A DNA stretch of 64,000 bases from Carex sylvatica (Eukaryota > Streptophyta > Magnoliopsida > Poales > Cyperaceae), in NCBI GenBank assembly GCA_964058845.1, contig CAXKVR010000094.1, positions 97,202 to 161,201 of the forward strand. Direction: 5' to 3'. A program made the translations under genes and the position numbers. This document shows positions 34,201 to 46,600 of this stretch, piece by piece. Each line of letters opens with the position of its first letter. Position 1 is the first letter of the stretch. Below the pieces are notes generated by a model. The model saw nothing but the letters and a program-made list of their open reading frames with translations. It was not told the DNA's origin and did no database searches.

Positions 34201-37200
34201 TGTACTTCTTCCTTTGCAGGGATGGCAAACATTCTTTGAAGAGCCAATAATGCTGATTGCATTTGTTCTTCTAGGAAAAAACCTGGAGCTCAGAGCAAAA
34301 CTAAAAGCTGCCAGTGATATGACTGGCCTTCTTAACGTTCTCCCTAAAAAAGCGCGACTTTTGGTTGACAGCACCTCTGAAAATTCATCATATATAGAGG
34401 TTTCCTGTAATAGCCTTTCTGTTGGAGACATTGTTGTTGTGCTCCCAGGAGTAAGTGGTTCTATAAATATATTATTTTTCTTTTTTCTTAAAATTTTGAT
34501 CTTCTCCTTGTTTTGCTCAGTGTTTGAACATAATCTTAATTGAGCCTAAACAAGTTTAAAAGGGAATTGCTGTTTATTAGGTCTGTAGTACTGGCTTTAA
34601 TTGTCCTGGTCAGGCATAGTACACCCTACCTCTACCATGGGCCGTGGTTATCCTTGCAATTAGCTAACTATCTGTGTATGGCTTCACACTGTTTTTGAGC
34701 TCATCAAGCTACCTCAAACCTTTCTCTAAGAAAACACATTTATCTATCTATATGTGTCATTATTTCAAATGTTTGGTGGAAATGTTAAAATTATTATATT
34801 TCTTTACGTTGATTTTTTGGGGCACCTTTGTTGTGTAGGACTGTGTTCCAGCAGATGGAGTTGTAAAAACTGGGCGAAGTACAGTGGATGAATCGAGCTT
34901 GACTGGAGAAGCCATGCCAGTGGCAAAGCTTCCTGGGGTAATAATTTTCTTTTTCCATCACTTGTGAGGAATTTCTTGAGGATAATTCTAATCCACCACT
35001 TAAAATTCCTTTTATCTTTCCTCCAGGCTGAAGTGACTGCAGGAAGCATAAATTTGAATGGTAAGCTTACAATTGAAATAAGAAGGCCTGGTGGGGAGAC
35101 TGTAATGGCGGACATAGTACGCATGGTTGAGGAAGCACAAACAAGGGAAGCTCCTGTGCAGAGGTTAGCTGACAAGGTATATTCTGTGTAGAGATTATAT
35201 CTGTGGAGGTCAACATAAGTAACTAGTTTATATACTCTCTTTGTGGATTGAACTACATTAACCTATTTATACTGCTTTTACTCTTAATAATACTAGCTTT
35301 TAGAAATTTGGCTTTGGTTAAAGATGCAGATATTGACTAGTAACATTTCTTCTTTTGATTTTCTTCAACATGTTCTATGTTCTGTCACTCTCATGTGCCA
35401 ATTCTGAGTGCCCAAATTTATCAACTCAGGTAGCTGGAAAATTTACGTATGGAGTTATGACACTCTCTGCCGCTACTTTTATGTTTTGGAGTCTTTTTGG
35501 TTCACATCTTGTACCAGCTGCCATCCAACAAGCTAGTACAGTGCCTTTGGCTTTGCAACTTGCCTGTAGTGTCCTGGTATGATGATTTGTCATTTATTTT
35601 TATGTCATATATATTTTGCACTAGAACCATACATTGTGATTACATTTGAGACTGCTCTAAAATTTATGATCAGTTGAACTTCAACCTATTTTTTGGTGAT
35701 GTTACTTTGTGCAGGTTGTTGCTTGTCCATGTGCACTTGGCCTAGCTACTCCAACTGCTGTGCTGGTATAATCCAAAACTACCCCGATAATATTTTCTAT
35801 AATAAAACTTCCGGTTAAAATAGTATATTTCCTGCAATGCTTGTTTTTAAAGGTAGGGACTTCTCTAGGAGCAAGAAGAGGGTTGCTTTTGCGAGGTGGG
35901 GATGTCTTGGAGAAGTTTTCAGAAGTTGATACTATCGTGTTTGATAAAACTGGCACTTTGACGACTGGAAAGCCTGTTGTGACCAAAGTCATGGCTTCTC
36001 CACGGTGAGAGCTTGAACTTTCGAAGTTAAGTCTTTATGTTTGTAATGTCCTTTCAGCAACTTCACCTGATGTTCTATGTATTTCAACTTTTAGTTTACA
36101 AAATTTATCTGATTGTCTCAAGTTTTAGGTAATATAACTGTTTGTCAAGTATTGTAGTATGGATTGTGATAATAAATTTCGGAACTATATGATATGGGTT
36201 GCAATTGGGATGTTCAGACTTGGGACATGTCAAATCCAGTTTTGAGTTCCAGGTCCATTTCGGGTCTTGATCTATTCAAGCAGACCTGTTTCAAAGCCAG
36301 TCAGATTGCCTACTGATGTTGGTTCAAGTGGGCTCAAATTTAGGTCATTGACTTGACAAAACTTCAGATCTGATTTGGTCCGCTTTGGACCTTTTCAACC
36401 CAAATATGTTATATGTACTGTCGTCATTTAAGAGAGAGCCGATTGACAAAAATCAAGGAGTTTTGAGTTTATGTTAATTTACCAAACAATAATAATAACT
36501 GAGCTAATGAAAAATAAATTTATAAAGTCTGTGATATGATATGAATTCTGATAAATCATCAATTTTTCGTACAGGGATGGATCAAGTCACACATGGACTG
36601 AAGCTGAAATCTTAAGTTTAGCTGCTGGAGTAGAATCAAATACAAACCACCCACTTGGAAAAGCGATACTAGAAGCAGCACGTGCCTCCAATTACCTCAA
36701 TCTTAAGGTGAGTTTCTGTTGATAATTGGCTGTTCCTGTTACATTCATACTGGCATCTGTGTGATTAGTCCTTTTTATTCACAGACCAAAGAAGGAACAT
36801 ATAAGGAGGAACCTGGGTCAGGTGCTGTTGCAATTGTCGGCCAGAAGGAGATCACAGTTGGAACACTTGATTGGCTTCAAAGGTATAACTGTTAGATCAA
36901 CTAGGTACTTGTTTCTATGATAATACAATTATGGAATTCCATGCCATCACCATGATGACTTGTGTTGGTATCAGTATGTACTTTCCAGCTATGCTGCATG
37001 GATACAGATGCTAGTATCATATCTAATATAATAAGGCTAAGGCAATTTTAAAAATCCTAAGATACGATTCACTCCACAGTCCACATATACATAATATTTT
37101 TGCGCATAATGGCAAAAGTTTTTTGGAAAATATATGTGGAAAACATTTCTAAAACATCAGAAACATAAGCAATGCAAAAGGATAATTATACAATAGTTTT

Positions 37201-40124
37201 TTAAATTTTAGTTTCATGTGCATCATGCGAATTATACAAGCATATATGGTATATATTGTGGATAGAAGATGGTTGAACTGGAAGATGGCAATTGAAGAGG
37301 ATAACTCTGGAAACATATATAAAATTTGTAGGGTAGAGATTGTAAAGCCCCGGTTTGATGGAACCACAAGAACTAAAGGGCAAGTTTTATCCCACATATC
37401 TTTTGTATTGTGACAACCAGATGAAATAGAACATGCCAGACAGAAGGCCTCTCGCATAGGGGTCTTCTGTGGTGAGATGTGCATTTTCTAAGTGTATCTG
37501 TTGCTGTATTTATCCCAAATTTAAATTAAACTCTTACAGTTTGTGATGTGGCATGTCGGATGCATATCATGCACTTGTGGCGTGTATGTGAAGTTTTACG
37601 GTATGCCATGTGATGCGTATATCATCTAAATGTGGGTCAGATGTGACATATATGTGAAGCACAGTTTTCCAGAATATACTGTCACTGACTATGACCAATG
37701 CCTTATTTTACTGTAGTATGGGACAGGCGAAAGTTATATGGGTTCTATTGGTCATTGATTCACTTAGAAGCCACATCTATGCCCTAATTGGACTAAAACA
37801 TCCTTTCCAAGCCACCCTAACTCTATGCAGAAAAAAAATAATAATAAATATAGTGATGTTAATGATAATGTTGACACTGATGGTGGTGATGAAGAAGTTT
37901 ACAGTATATCTGATAGCATATAAATATATAATAGAATGAAAAACAAAATTGCAGCTGGGATATTTTAGTAAAATATCATGTGAAGGTACAATTCGTAATT
38001 TGTTTGTAATCTGATACTGACAATGATCAGAGGGAAGTCTTGAGTAGTTGATTGACTGCATGCGGTTCACAGATATTATATTATATGGATTTATGTATAG
38101 GATCATAAAAATAAAATATCACTAAATGATTTAATTTTATATTATCTTGCTGGCATAATCATAACAAACACTTTGCAGGCATGGTGTGGTGGGTAACCCG
38201 TTTCCAGATGCTGAGATCAATAGTCAGTCTGTTGTGCATGTAGGAGTTGATGGGGTATTAGCAGGGCTTATTTATTTCGAGGATAAACCAAGGGAAGATG
38301 CACGCCAAGTGATAGACACCTTGTCTAAGCAAGGAATCAGTACTTACATGTTATCAGGAGACAACAGGAGTACAGCAGAACACGTGGCTTCAATTGTTGG
38401 TATCCCAAAAGACAAGGTTAGAAACTTCTTTAAGTAACTTTCTGCTGACAGTACTGGTAGACTACGAAGAAATTATCTGCTATCAGTGAAGATCACGGTT
38501 CTTAGATTTCAGTACTGTTTCAGTTATGTAAGTTGTCATTATTAATTTATTATTATTTTGTTTTCTTCTTGGAGTTGTCCTTTTTATTGCTTAGCTGGGG
38601 TCCCATTGTTTTGCAAGGATATTAATATGACCAAAAGCACCACAAAAAATGTTGTGATCCACAGCAGCTTTCTGTTTGTCCTGGCCAAACAAGAGTATAT
38701 TAGAATTTATATATTTGAAAAAGTTCCAGTTCTGGAGGGCATCCTCGCTTTGCGGTCCCCTTTTCTGTCCTGACTGATTGGTTGGATGCAAAGCATAACT
38801 AAAATGTAATTATGTATGGGATAGGTCATAGCAGGAGTAAAACCACATGAGAAAAAGAAGTTCATATCAGATCTTCAGAAACAAAAGAAAGTGGTAGCTA
38901 TGGTAGGTGATGGCATTAATGATGCTGCAGCATTAGCTTCGTCAGATATTGGAATTGCTATGGGTGAAGGTGTTGGTGCTGCCAGCGATGTCTCTCCCGT
39001 TGTTCTTATGGGCAATAGGTTATCTCAGGTACTGCTTTAGTTATTTTACTTTAGACTGTATTTGACATAAAAAGCCAATTACATATATCCAAATAGCACC
39101 TAACATTTCTCATGTTGGCAGCAAACAACCAACTCTTTACAGATTTTTGAATCGTACACCTAAACTTTTTGACTAAACTGTAAAATAACTGACCATATTG
39201 CCCCTAAAAGAAGTAATTAGTGAATAACTTGGACCCTTGGACCTCCAGCTTCAATATGCTGTAAGGTCACTCCTAGTACAATCTGCATTCAAAGGAAGCC
39301 AACCTTGGAATAGGATCAAAATTGTTTTGTTGTTGCCAAAATCCATCTTTTTCATCTATTGTCTGATGTTTGAGTGTCATTTGCAACCAAAAGAAGTCGG
39401 ATTTTCATCACTAATGTTAGAAATTTTTTGGGTTGTGTTCAAGAACAGCAAATAATTAGGTGTAGTTACACAACAAAAGGAAAAATAATCTGTAAAAATG
39501 ACATGAACTTGTTTCAACATTAGGGAAAGAGGGATGACTAAATACATTTTGTGACATGGGAATAAGGCTCAATCAAACCTGAAATAAGGATTGATTTCTG
39601 ATGCACCTACTCTAATTCTTTGGTTTCTATTCTGGGTATATTGGGGAAACAACAGCGGCCTTTTAATGTTATGAAAACTGATATTGTTTCCCGTGTCAGC
39701 TAATAGATGCATTAGAGTTGAGCAAAGAGACTATGAAAACTGTGAAGCAAAATCTTTGGTGGGCATTTCTTTACAACATTGTATGCTCTCTCTCACTCAC
39801 ACCCCCACCCCCCCCCCCCCCTCCCCATTGTTAACTCTGAATGGCTCAAAATTTATTTTTATTCAGGTTGGTCTTCCAGTTGCTGCCGGGGCACTGCTAC
39901 CTGTAACAGGTATTATTTTGACACCTTCCATAGCTGGTGCATTGATGGGTTTCAGCTCAGTTGGGGTTATGGCTAACTCTCTCTTCTTGCGAGTCAAGTT
40001 GGGTTCAAAGCATAATGGATCCTCATACAGTCTTCAGCAAGAAAATAGGTTAAAATCAGCCCCTGATGTAATCATGGATGTCGGCGAAGAATCTATGGGA
40101 GATAAAGTTTACACCACAAAATAA
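31277..40124 (+). CDS. PAA1: Chloroplast-envelope copper-transporting P1B-ATPase PAA1/HMA6
   Basis: Seventeen exons: 31277-31669, 32317-32370, 32906-33059, 33366-33440, 33523-33803, 34220-34450, 34839-34937, 35027-35176, 35430-35576, 35715-35765, 35853-36004, 36575-36707, 36785-36882, 38179-38416, 38825-39028, 39700-39780 and 39867-40124. They splice in frame to 932 residues; the Arabidopsis protein is of similar size. Order: Ser/Arg-rich transit peptide; Gly-rich linker (about 82-112); heavy-metal domain with GMSCGGCAA (Cys135, Cys138); TGE (418-420); membrane CPC (532-534); phosphorylated Asp576 in DKTGT; HP (621); GDGIND (780-785); final membrane segments with MGFSS. The family moves Cu(I) across the inner envelope into the stroma for Cu/Zn superoxide dismutase and plastocyanin. 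The Gly-rich linker and residues around the metal site fit PAA1 better than PAA2. All motifs are intact. Confidence 0.95.
32592..32675. repeat. 42-bp tandem duplication in a PAA1 intron
   Basis: TGCTCGTTAGTGATAGATAA plus the following 22 bp occurs at 32592 and again at 32634, nearly identical. It lies within the intron between exons 2 and 3. Confidence 0.8.
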
Positions 40125-41011
40125 AGGAACACCTGACTAACCAAAATAACAAAAATAATTAAAAAAGAAAAGAAGTCACGGACCTGTCGCTGTACCTCCT
40201 CTCTCTATTCTGGAAATGGTGAAGAGCTGCGTGGGAGAGAGCTGCCACTAAAAAAACACACTTTGGCTGGTGCAACCTTGTCCTGAAAAAACTGATCTTA
40301 CTGGTGGCAAAAGCTGGATAACCAATGGACAAGCAAAATATGACATGTACTCATCACAGTTGCCAGTAGCGCTCAATATTTTTTTATATTTATTGGACAT
40401 CATTTCATGGAGAAAAAAATATTTAAATTTTTTAGAAATAAGAACAAACAGGCATATTCTTGTTAGTAGGGATGTTCAAACGGTTCGGTTTGTTCAGTTT
40501 TTAACCGAACCAGAAAATTTCGGTTTAAATAGATCGGTTCGGTTGAAATTTTCAATAATTTCGGTTTAAATGGATCGGTTCGGTTTAGGCTTTTCAAAAC
40601 TTATTGGTATTATAATGATTTCATTAAATCAAACCATCGAACCAAATTGAACTTCAATTGTTGTGTATGACTAAGCTCATAAATAAATTATAAATTAGAA
40701 TTTTTATGAAGATAACGTACGACTTGTTGACCCCTTAGAACTAACTAATTTTATAGAAATAAAATTGTTGCGCATAAATTAATAAAAGTTGGATGCAGTT
40801 ATAAAGATCTAAATATAATGGCGAATATTCGAAGATTAGTGTTTTATTTTTAATGCCAGTTCGTTGGTTTATAATTGGCATTATTTGATAAAAAAAAGAA
40901 ATAAATGAAATTCAACCTGCCGCACGAATGGCCGCATGAAATCAGTCTCACCCTTTTCCTCTCTTATATTTATTTTCGCCACTTGCTTACACGTGGGCCA
41001 CCCCTCTCCCT
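40125..41011. other. PAA1 3' flank with an old GGTTCGGTT repeat
   Basis: The PAA1 3'UTR is followed at 40475-40600 by inverted and direct copies of CGGTTCGGTT and TTCGGTTTAAAT, a sequence type common in degenerate plant transposons. The rest is AT-rich and without genes. Confidence 0.45.
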
Positions 41012-41773
41012 CTCTTTTGAACCGATTTTTTTAATAATAGAAATTAAATAAATCAAATATCGAAATACGATACTGATTTTTTTTTTTTTTTTTAATAAGT
41101 AGAACGGGATGGCTGAGCCCATCCCATGGGACGGGACAAATTATTCCGTCCCGAAATCCGCCAATTAATCAACTAACCATCATTAACCAAAATTAACAAA
41201 AAAAAAAAAAAAAAAAAAAAACGGGAACGGGAAGGGTGGACCCGTCCCGAAAATGAAAAAATGGAAAAAAAAAAAAAAAAAAAAACGGGACGGAAAGGGT
41301 GGACCCGTTCCGGAAATGAAAAAACGGAAAAAAAGAAAAGAAAAGAAAATAAAAAAAATAAAAACGGGACGGGAAGGTGGACCCGTCCTGCAAATGAATA
41401 AAAAACAAAAATAAAAAAAGAAAGAGGGGACGGGAAGGGAGGAACCATCCCAAACTATTATTAATAAGAGAGAAGTGAAAAAAATCTATCGACAGAGAGA
41501 GAAATAAAATAAAGACTGACAGAGACAGAAGTTTATCTGCGAAGAAAAGAAAAGACAGAAGTTCATCTGCGAAGAAAAAAAGCTCCAGAGTTAAGGTAAT
41601 TATTTTCAATAACGAAGTTGAATTTTAAATCGTTAACTTATTAATTATATTTTATGCTGCGTCATTCTATCTATTGTAAAATAATTTAATTAATATTAGT
41701 TTTTATTATTGTAATAATAATAATATGTTATGTATTTATTGTTTTGTAGGTTAATTTGTAAAAATAATTAATC

Positions 41774-44395
41774 ATGTTAATGCTGAGGATTTATTTTGGT
41801 AGTGAAATACGACCGTAAAGGAGTGGAGTATAGTATTAGTCCTCGATTCTCATTAAGTGTAACTGATGAATACGGTTGGTATGATGTGAAAGGTGAAATT
41901 TATCGCCAACTTGGATATTCCGAGAATGAGTATAACCTAAAAGCACATGCACGGGTTAATGTTGGTACAACAGCCCGACGTTATTATGAGAAAATTGAAA
42001 TCGTGTGCGATCAGAGTTGGAGAGGTATTTATATGCAAAGTATGCGTGCCCAAACCCAGTATACTTTTCTCGATTTATACATTAAGTTGGATCCAATCAT
42101 CAGTGAAATGGAACCGCAGTTATTCGTTGACAGTATGGTACCGGAAACACAACCAGAACCTCGACAGGCCCAATATAGTGGTAACTATGCGGGTCCCAGT
42201 TTCTTCGAATCCTATCCGATACAACAAACACCGAGGCAAGACCTTTATCTGCATCCTTATCCCAATGTGAACGAGTTGTCACCGTCTGTTCAGACAGAAT
42301 ACAATAATCAGAATAGCCCATGGATCGATCCACCGGAGGTAGCTGATCCTAATACTGATTTTGATGATGTGCCGCAAAGTGATGACGAAGACGACGCTGA
42401 CTCATGTGAGGATGACGCCGACTGGGATGATGAAAATGATTCAGAAGGGGATGTCCGGGATGATACCTCGACACAATCACACCAAACACACCGCGTTCAG
42501 GCTGAACATTTTCCTATATCTTACCGTGGTGTAAGCCACCCTGTGGCAAGCTTCAATGACACCTCAGCATTTCAACCCGCAGATGTCAACTTCTTCAGTA
42601 GGCCCCAACATCACCATGATAGACTTGCAATAGGTAATGAGTTCTCTTCAAAAGAAGCTCTATGATTGAAAATAAATTATTATCACATCAGAAAGAATAT
42701 TGAAGTAAAAATTACAGGGAGCAATAGAACTGGTATGGTAGTCAAATGCAAAGACACCAGGTGTACGTGGCGTTTGTATGCCAAGTCGGGATTATTTTCA
42801 TCTAAGTGGGAAATTAGAACAATTTCAGGGCCACATACATGCCATGTCGATGCTTCTCGTACTGATCATGCACAATTAACTGTAGAAATGATTGCCGATG
42901 TTATACGAGAAGATATTAGGGAAAATGTTGCCTTAACCATTAAAAGCGTTAAAGGGCTAGTCCGTAAAGAATACAAGGGAATCACTCCCAAATATAACAA
43001 GTTGTGGCGTGGCCGAGAGCTGGCAATCGCACAACTATTCGGTAGTTGGGAAAAATCTTACAACCTTCTAACTCCACTGTTGGAAGCAATTAAAAGAGAT
43101 AATCCAGGAACAAAATATGGAGTTGCGCACGAACCCACAGGAGATCCAACAGAAAGGTTGTTTAAGGCAGCTGCGTGGGCTTACGGTCCGTGCATTGCTT
43201 TTGTTTCTGATCGGCACATGGGGATCAAGAAAGTATTCACCGATAGATATGGTGGTTGGTACGAGGATGGTGGTGAGTGCGTTCATAGATTGTGCTCACA
43301 ACACATTGCCGATAATTTGATGAAAAAAGTACACAATAAAAAACTCTGTGACCTATTTAAAATACTTGTGAACAAAAAGAAGCCACGGAGGTTTGAGGAG
43401 TTCTTCGAAATATTACGAAAGAAAAATCCAGATGCAGTTGCGTACTTAAATAATGTCGACAAATATCAAGATACCAATCATAATGATCCCTAAACCATGG
43501 AAGGTGTATCAATGCATGGACAACGGCGCTCGTTGGGGAATTATGACTACTAACGGATCTGAATCGTTGAATGCAGTATTCAAATGTAGCCGGAGATTGC
43601 CAGTTGTGGCACTCGTGGAAGACACATATTATAAGTGTCTCGCTTGATTTAGGGATAGACGAGAGAAAGCAATGACTCGCCTAGCTAGTCAACAACTCTG
43701 GTCAGAGCGAGTTGAAGAGCTATTAGCAAAAATAATAAAAAAGTGTCTGGAAATGAATTCCATGCCACTTGGTGTGCACGGTGAACACGAGGTCAAGGTG
43801 AATGATGAGAGGGTTGTGTACAAAGAACGAGACGGAAATTTTACTTATAAAAAAGAAACTTTCCAGTATAAGGTCATCATAAGTGATGGAAATATAGCAC
43901 AATGTGCATGTCTCAAACCACAGCTTATAGGTATACCGTGTGCTCATGTACTTGCCATGTGTCGGAACCGGAGATACAACCATAACATATTCGTAAATCA
44001 ATTGTATTCCGCAAAGACACTTGCCGAAACTTGGAGTGGCCAATTTCACGGCTTTGCCAATCAATGTGAATGGCCACGTTATGACGGTCTAACTATTGTT
44101 CCGGATAAAAATAAAATTAAGAAAGGTAGGAGAAAGCACGCTCGTATAGTCATGACAATGGATGAAATGCAAGGAAGGAGAGTGGGACACCAAGCTAGAC
44201 GTTCGACGTCCGACAGACGTGCAGCAGGTTGGTTAATTTTATTTTCAACAACTGATTTTTGGTTTTATTTCCATTTGAAATATATGTACATAATATATTA
44301 ATGACTATCATATTGTGTTATTGGTTTAGAGGCTTCTTCTAGTAGGATAATGGGACAGCAAGCAAGACGTTCTACGTCTGACATACATGCAGCAG
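41774..44395 (+). pseudogene. MULE transposase (MuDR type), decayed
   Basis: The likely start is the ATG at 41774 (MLMLRIYFG), frameshifted near 41795. From 41796 it stays open through an N-terminal domain and an acidic linker (DDEDDADSCEDDADWDDE). The DNA-binding domain follows (EFSSKEAL, KCKDTRCTWRLYAKSG, GPHTC), with an in-frame TGA at 42663-42665. The core has GRELAIAQLFGSWEKSYNLL and WAYGPCIAFVSDRHMGI. Relative to the family, the segment between GPCI and SDRH, which carries the first catalytic aspartate, is deleted. Further lesions: a frameshift at 43453-43493 and a TGA at 43645-43647. The SWIM zinc finger (CACLKPQLIGIPCAHVLAMC) is intact. A C-terminal exon ends at 44227 and a 66-nt exon repeats its tail at 44330-44395. 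Confidence 0.88.
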
Positions 44396-44434
44396 GTTTT
44401 GTAAAATTTTAATATTTATTATTGTTTTATTTCC

Positions 44435-44992
44435 AAGAAGCTGATCCACTAAGATAGACCAAGTACGGTCTGAAGGACCCGTCACCGGTAATCCCATGAT
44501 CGGCAGTACCCAGAGACAAGAAACATCCTGTAGCGTTATTGTCATCTCTCCCACGGGAAGATGAAAACTGTGGGTCTCTGGTCTCCATCGCTCCACGAGA
44601 CCAGCGAGGAGTGCTGGATCAATTTTTATGTGATCCATTTGAGAAACCTGATACAAACCGAGTCTAAGCAAGAATGGTTTGCAAAGGTCATTGTACGCAA
44701 TCCCAGTCTTTCGAGGTTCCACTCCTATATCTCTGTAATCCTGTCAATGTTATATAAATTGATTAAAATAAAATATTGTAATTCAAATATGTATATAATA
44801 TTTTATAAAAAAATATATTATATGATTAATGGAGTAACTTACATTGTCATAGATTCGTGAGACCTTATGTTGGTCATGCGGCATCCATAATAAATTGCTA
44901 AAATTACTTGCTGACCATGCCGGATCAAAACCAACATCATCATATGCAGCTGCAGCATCTGAAGTGCCACACGGATTACGACTGCTTGACAT
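44435..44992 (-). pseudogene. Plant mobile domain (PMD, MAIN-like) gene fragment inside the MULE
   Basis: Exon 1 runs from the ATG at 44992 to 44843 (50 codons, starting MSSSRNPCGTSDAAAAYDDV), followed by a GTAAGT donor. Exon 2 starts at 44740 after GACAG and encodes LLRLGLYQVSQMDHIKID, then HSFHLPVGEMTITLQDV and LPIMGLPVTG, hallmark residues of the plant mobile domain. Similarity stops near 44435, so most of the roughly 400-residue domain is missing. PMD proteins such as MAIN and MAIL1 act in plant genome maintenance and silencing, and related domains are known inside plant transposons. This gene converges on the transposase. Confidence 0.8.
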
Positions 44993-45719
44993 TCTACATG
45001 CATAACGTTTTGAAAGAATTAATAACAATCTAAATTTACTAACCATTCACATTATTAAATAAATTACTAAATTAAGCAAATACCTATGAACTATAAAACA
45101 CACATGAACATGAATAGATAAATTAAGAAATAGATAAAATAAGAGATTAATAAATTATCTAATTTATCACTTCTTGCAAAATACACTTAACAAACTAATA
45201 AAATTAAATCTAGTTAATTTAATTCATTTTCATAATAAATTAAAAAAATAAGTACCTACATTACCTAAATTACTTGCATTACTAAAAATTCAAAATGAAT
45301 GAACTATGAACTATGAATTTTATGCTAAAATATTCTCAAAATAATATTACGAATTATTCATATCTAATAAATTGCAACTAATCTCAATAATAATTAAAAT
45401 AATACTATCAACTCTCTCAATTATATGCTATGGACTAATTTAAATAAATAAATTAAACTAAATTAATTTTATCATATCAAATGGTCTAAAAATAAATTAA
45501 TTTTTCTAAACTCTAATTTATCAATTCTTTTAATTTTTAATTAACAAACTAATAAATAATTAGATAACAAATTAAATTGAAACTTACTATTAATTAATTT
45601 CTATACTAATTTATTTTAATTTTATATAAATAAAAAAAATTACCTTCAAAAAATGAGAGAAGCGGCAGAGAAGAGAAGAACAGCAGCAGAGGAAGAGATC
45701 TGGCAGAGAAAGAGATTCG
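44993..45719. other. AT-rich MULE interior
   Basis: Very AT-rich, no open frame of note. It lies between the PMD start and the right TIR and is probably the PMD gene promoter and leader region. Confidence 0.4.
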
Positions 45720-46187
45720 GACGGGCTATTATAATCCGTCCCAGCACCGACACCTTTTTTCCTCTTTTCTTTTGAAGGGGGTAGATAGCGAAATTTTTTT
45801 TTGCAGAGAGACAGAGAAGGCAGACAGAGGGAGAGGGCAGACAGAGATGGCAGACAGAGGGAGAGGGAATTAAGAAGGGTATGGGACGGGCCCGTCCCTT
45901 TTTTTTTTTCGTTTTCTTTTCATTTCCGGGACGGGTCCACCCTTCCCGTCCCGATTTTTTTTTTTTTCGTTTTTTTCCGTTTCCGGGACGGGTCCACCCT
46001 TCCCGTCCCGTTTTTTTTTTTTTTTTTTTTTGGTTTTGGTTAATGATGTTTAGCGGATTAATTGGCGGACTTGGGGACGGGATCAGCCATCCCATTCTAC
46101 TCATATTTAAAAAAAAAAAATTTCAGTATCGTATTTCGATATTTCATTTATTTAATTTCTATTATTAAAAGAATCGGCTCTTTTGAA

Positions 46188-46600
46188 TACTGATATATTA
46201 AGTATTATAAGTATTGTATGTAAAAAATACTTTCAAGTATATAGGTATAAATACTTGCACGATGAGGGATAAATACTTCTGTAACGACTTGTCTGAAAGT
46301 ATATCATCATGGATCTCATTTAAAAAGAAAAATTACGTAGAAGACGTTCATGGTTTTAGATTCGCAAAATTCCTCATAGATCGTGAGAAATATGGATGAG
46401 ATTGAAATGAAATAAAAAAAATCTAACTCTAAAAACGTGCATGGTTCCCCCATGTGATTTGAGATTCCCCCTACTCTCATGAAAAAAATGTGCATGGTCC
46501 TCTAAATACTTTTGTTCTTAGGGATAAATACTTTCATTGTTAGGAATAAATACTTTTGTACGTAAGTATTAATACTTTATGAATAAAAAATGACAGCTGA
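46188..46600. repeat. Second copy of the TATGAATACTT-type dispersed repeat
   Basis: 46200-46590 carries GGTATAAATACTTGCACGAT, ATCTCATTTAAAAAG, GAAGACGTTCATGG and TTCGCAAAATTCCTCATAGA, matching 29310-29490. The first base after the MULE target duplication already belongs to this repeat, so the MULE probably inserted into it. Confidence 0.6.

Larger units (their letters stand above)
41022..46177. mobile_element. Mutator-like element (MULE) with long TIRs, transposase and plant-mobile-domain gene
   Basis: A 10-bp direct repeat CTCTTTTGAA at 41012-41021 and 46178-46187 flanks the element (9 bp is usual for Mutator; the tenth base may match by chance). The ends are inverted: CCGATTTTTTTAATAATAGA on the left and, reversed, CCGATTCTTTTAATAATAGA on the right. 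The TIRs run about 400 bp each (41022-41450 and about 45720-46177). They contain repeated blocks such as GGGAAGGGTGGACCCGTCCC between poly-A or poly-T runs. Inside, a decayed MuDR-type transposase (plus strand) converges on a truncated PMD gene (minus strand). Confidence 0.92.

Noticed and set aside
41173..41609. Phe/Ser-rich minus-strand frames in the left MULE TIR
   Set aside because: Low-complexity translation of poly-A runs and GGGACGGG repeats; the right TIR gives mirrored frames at 45646-46168.
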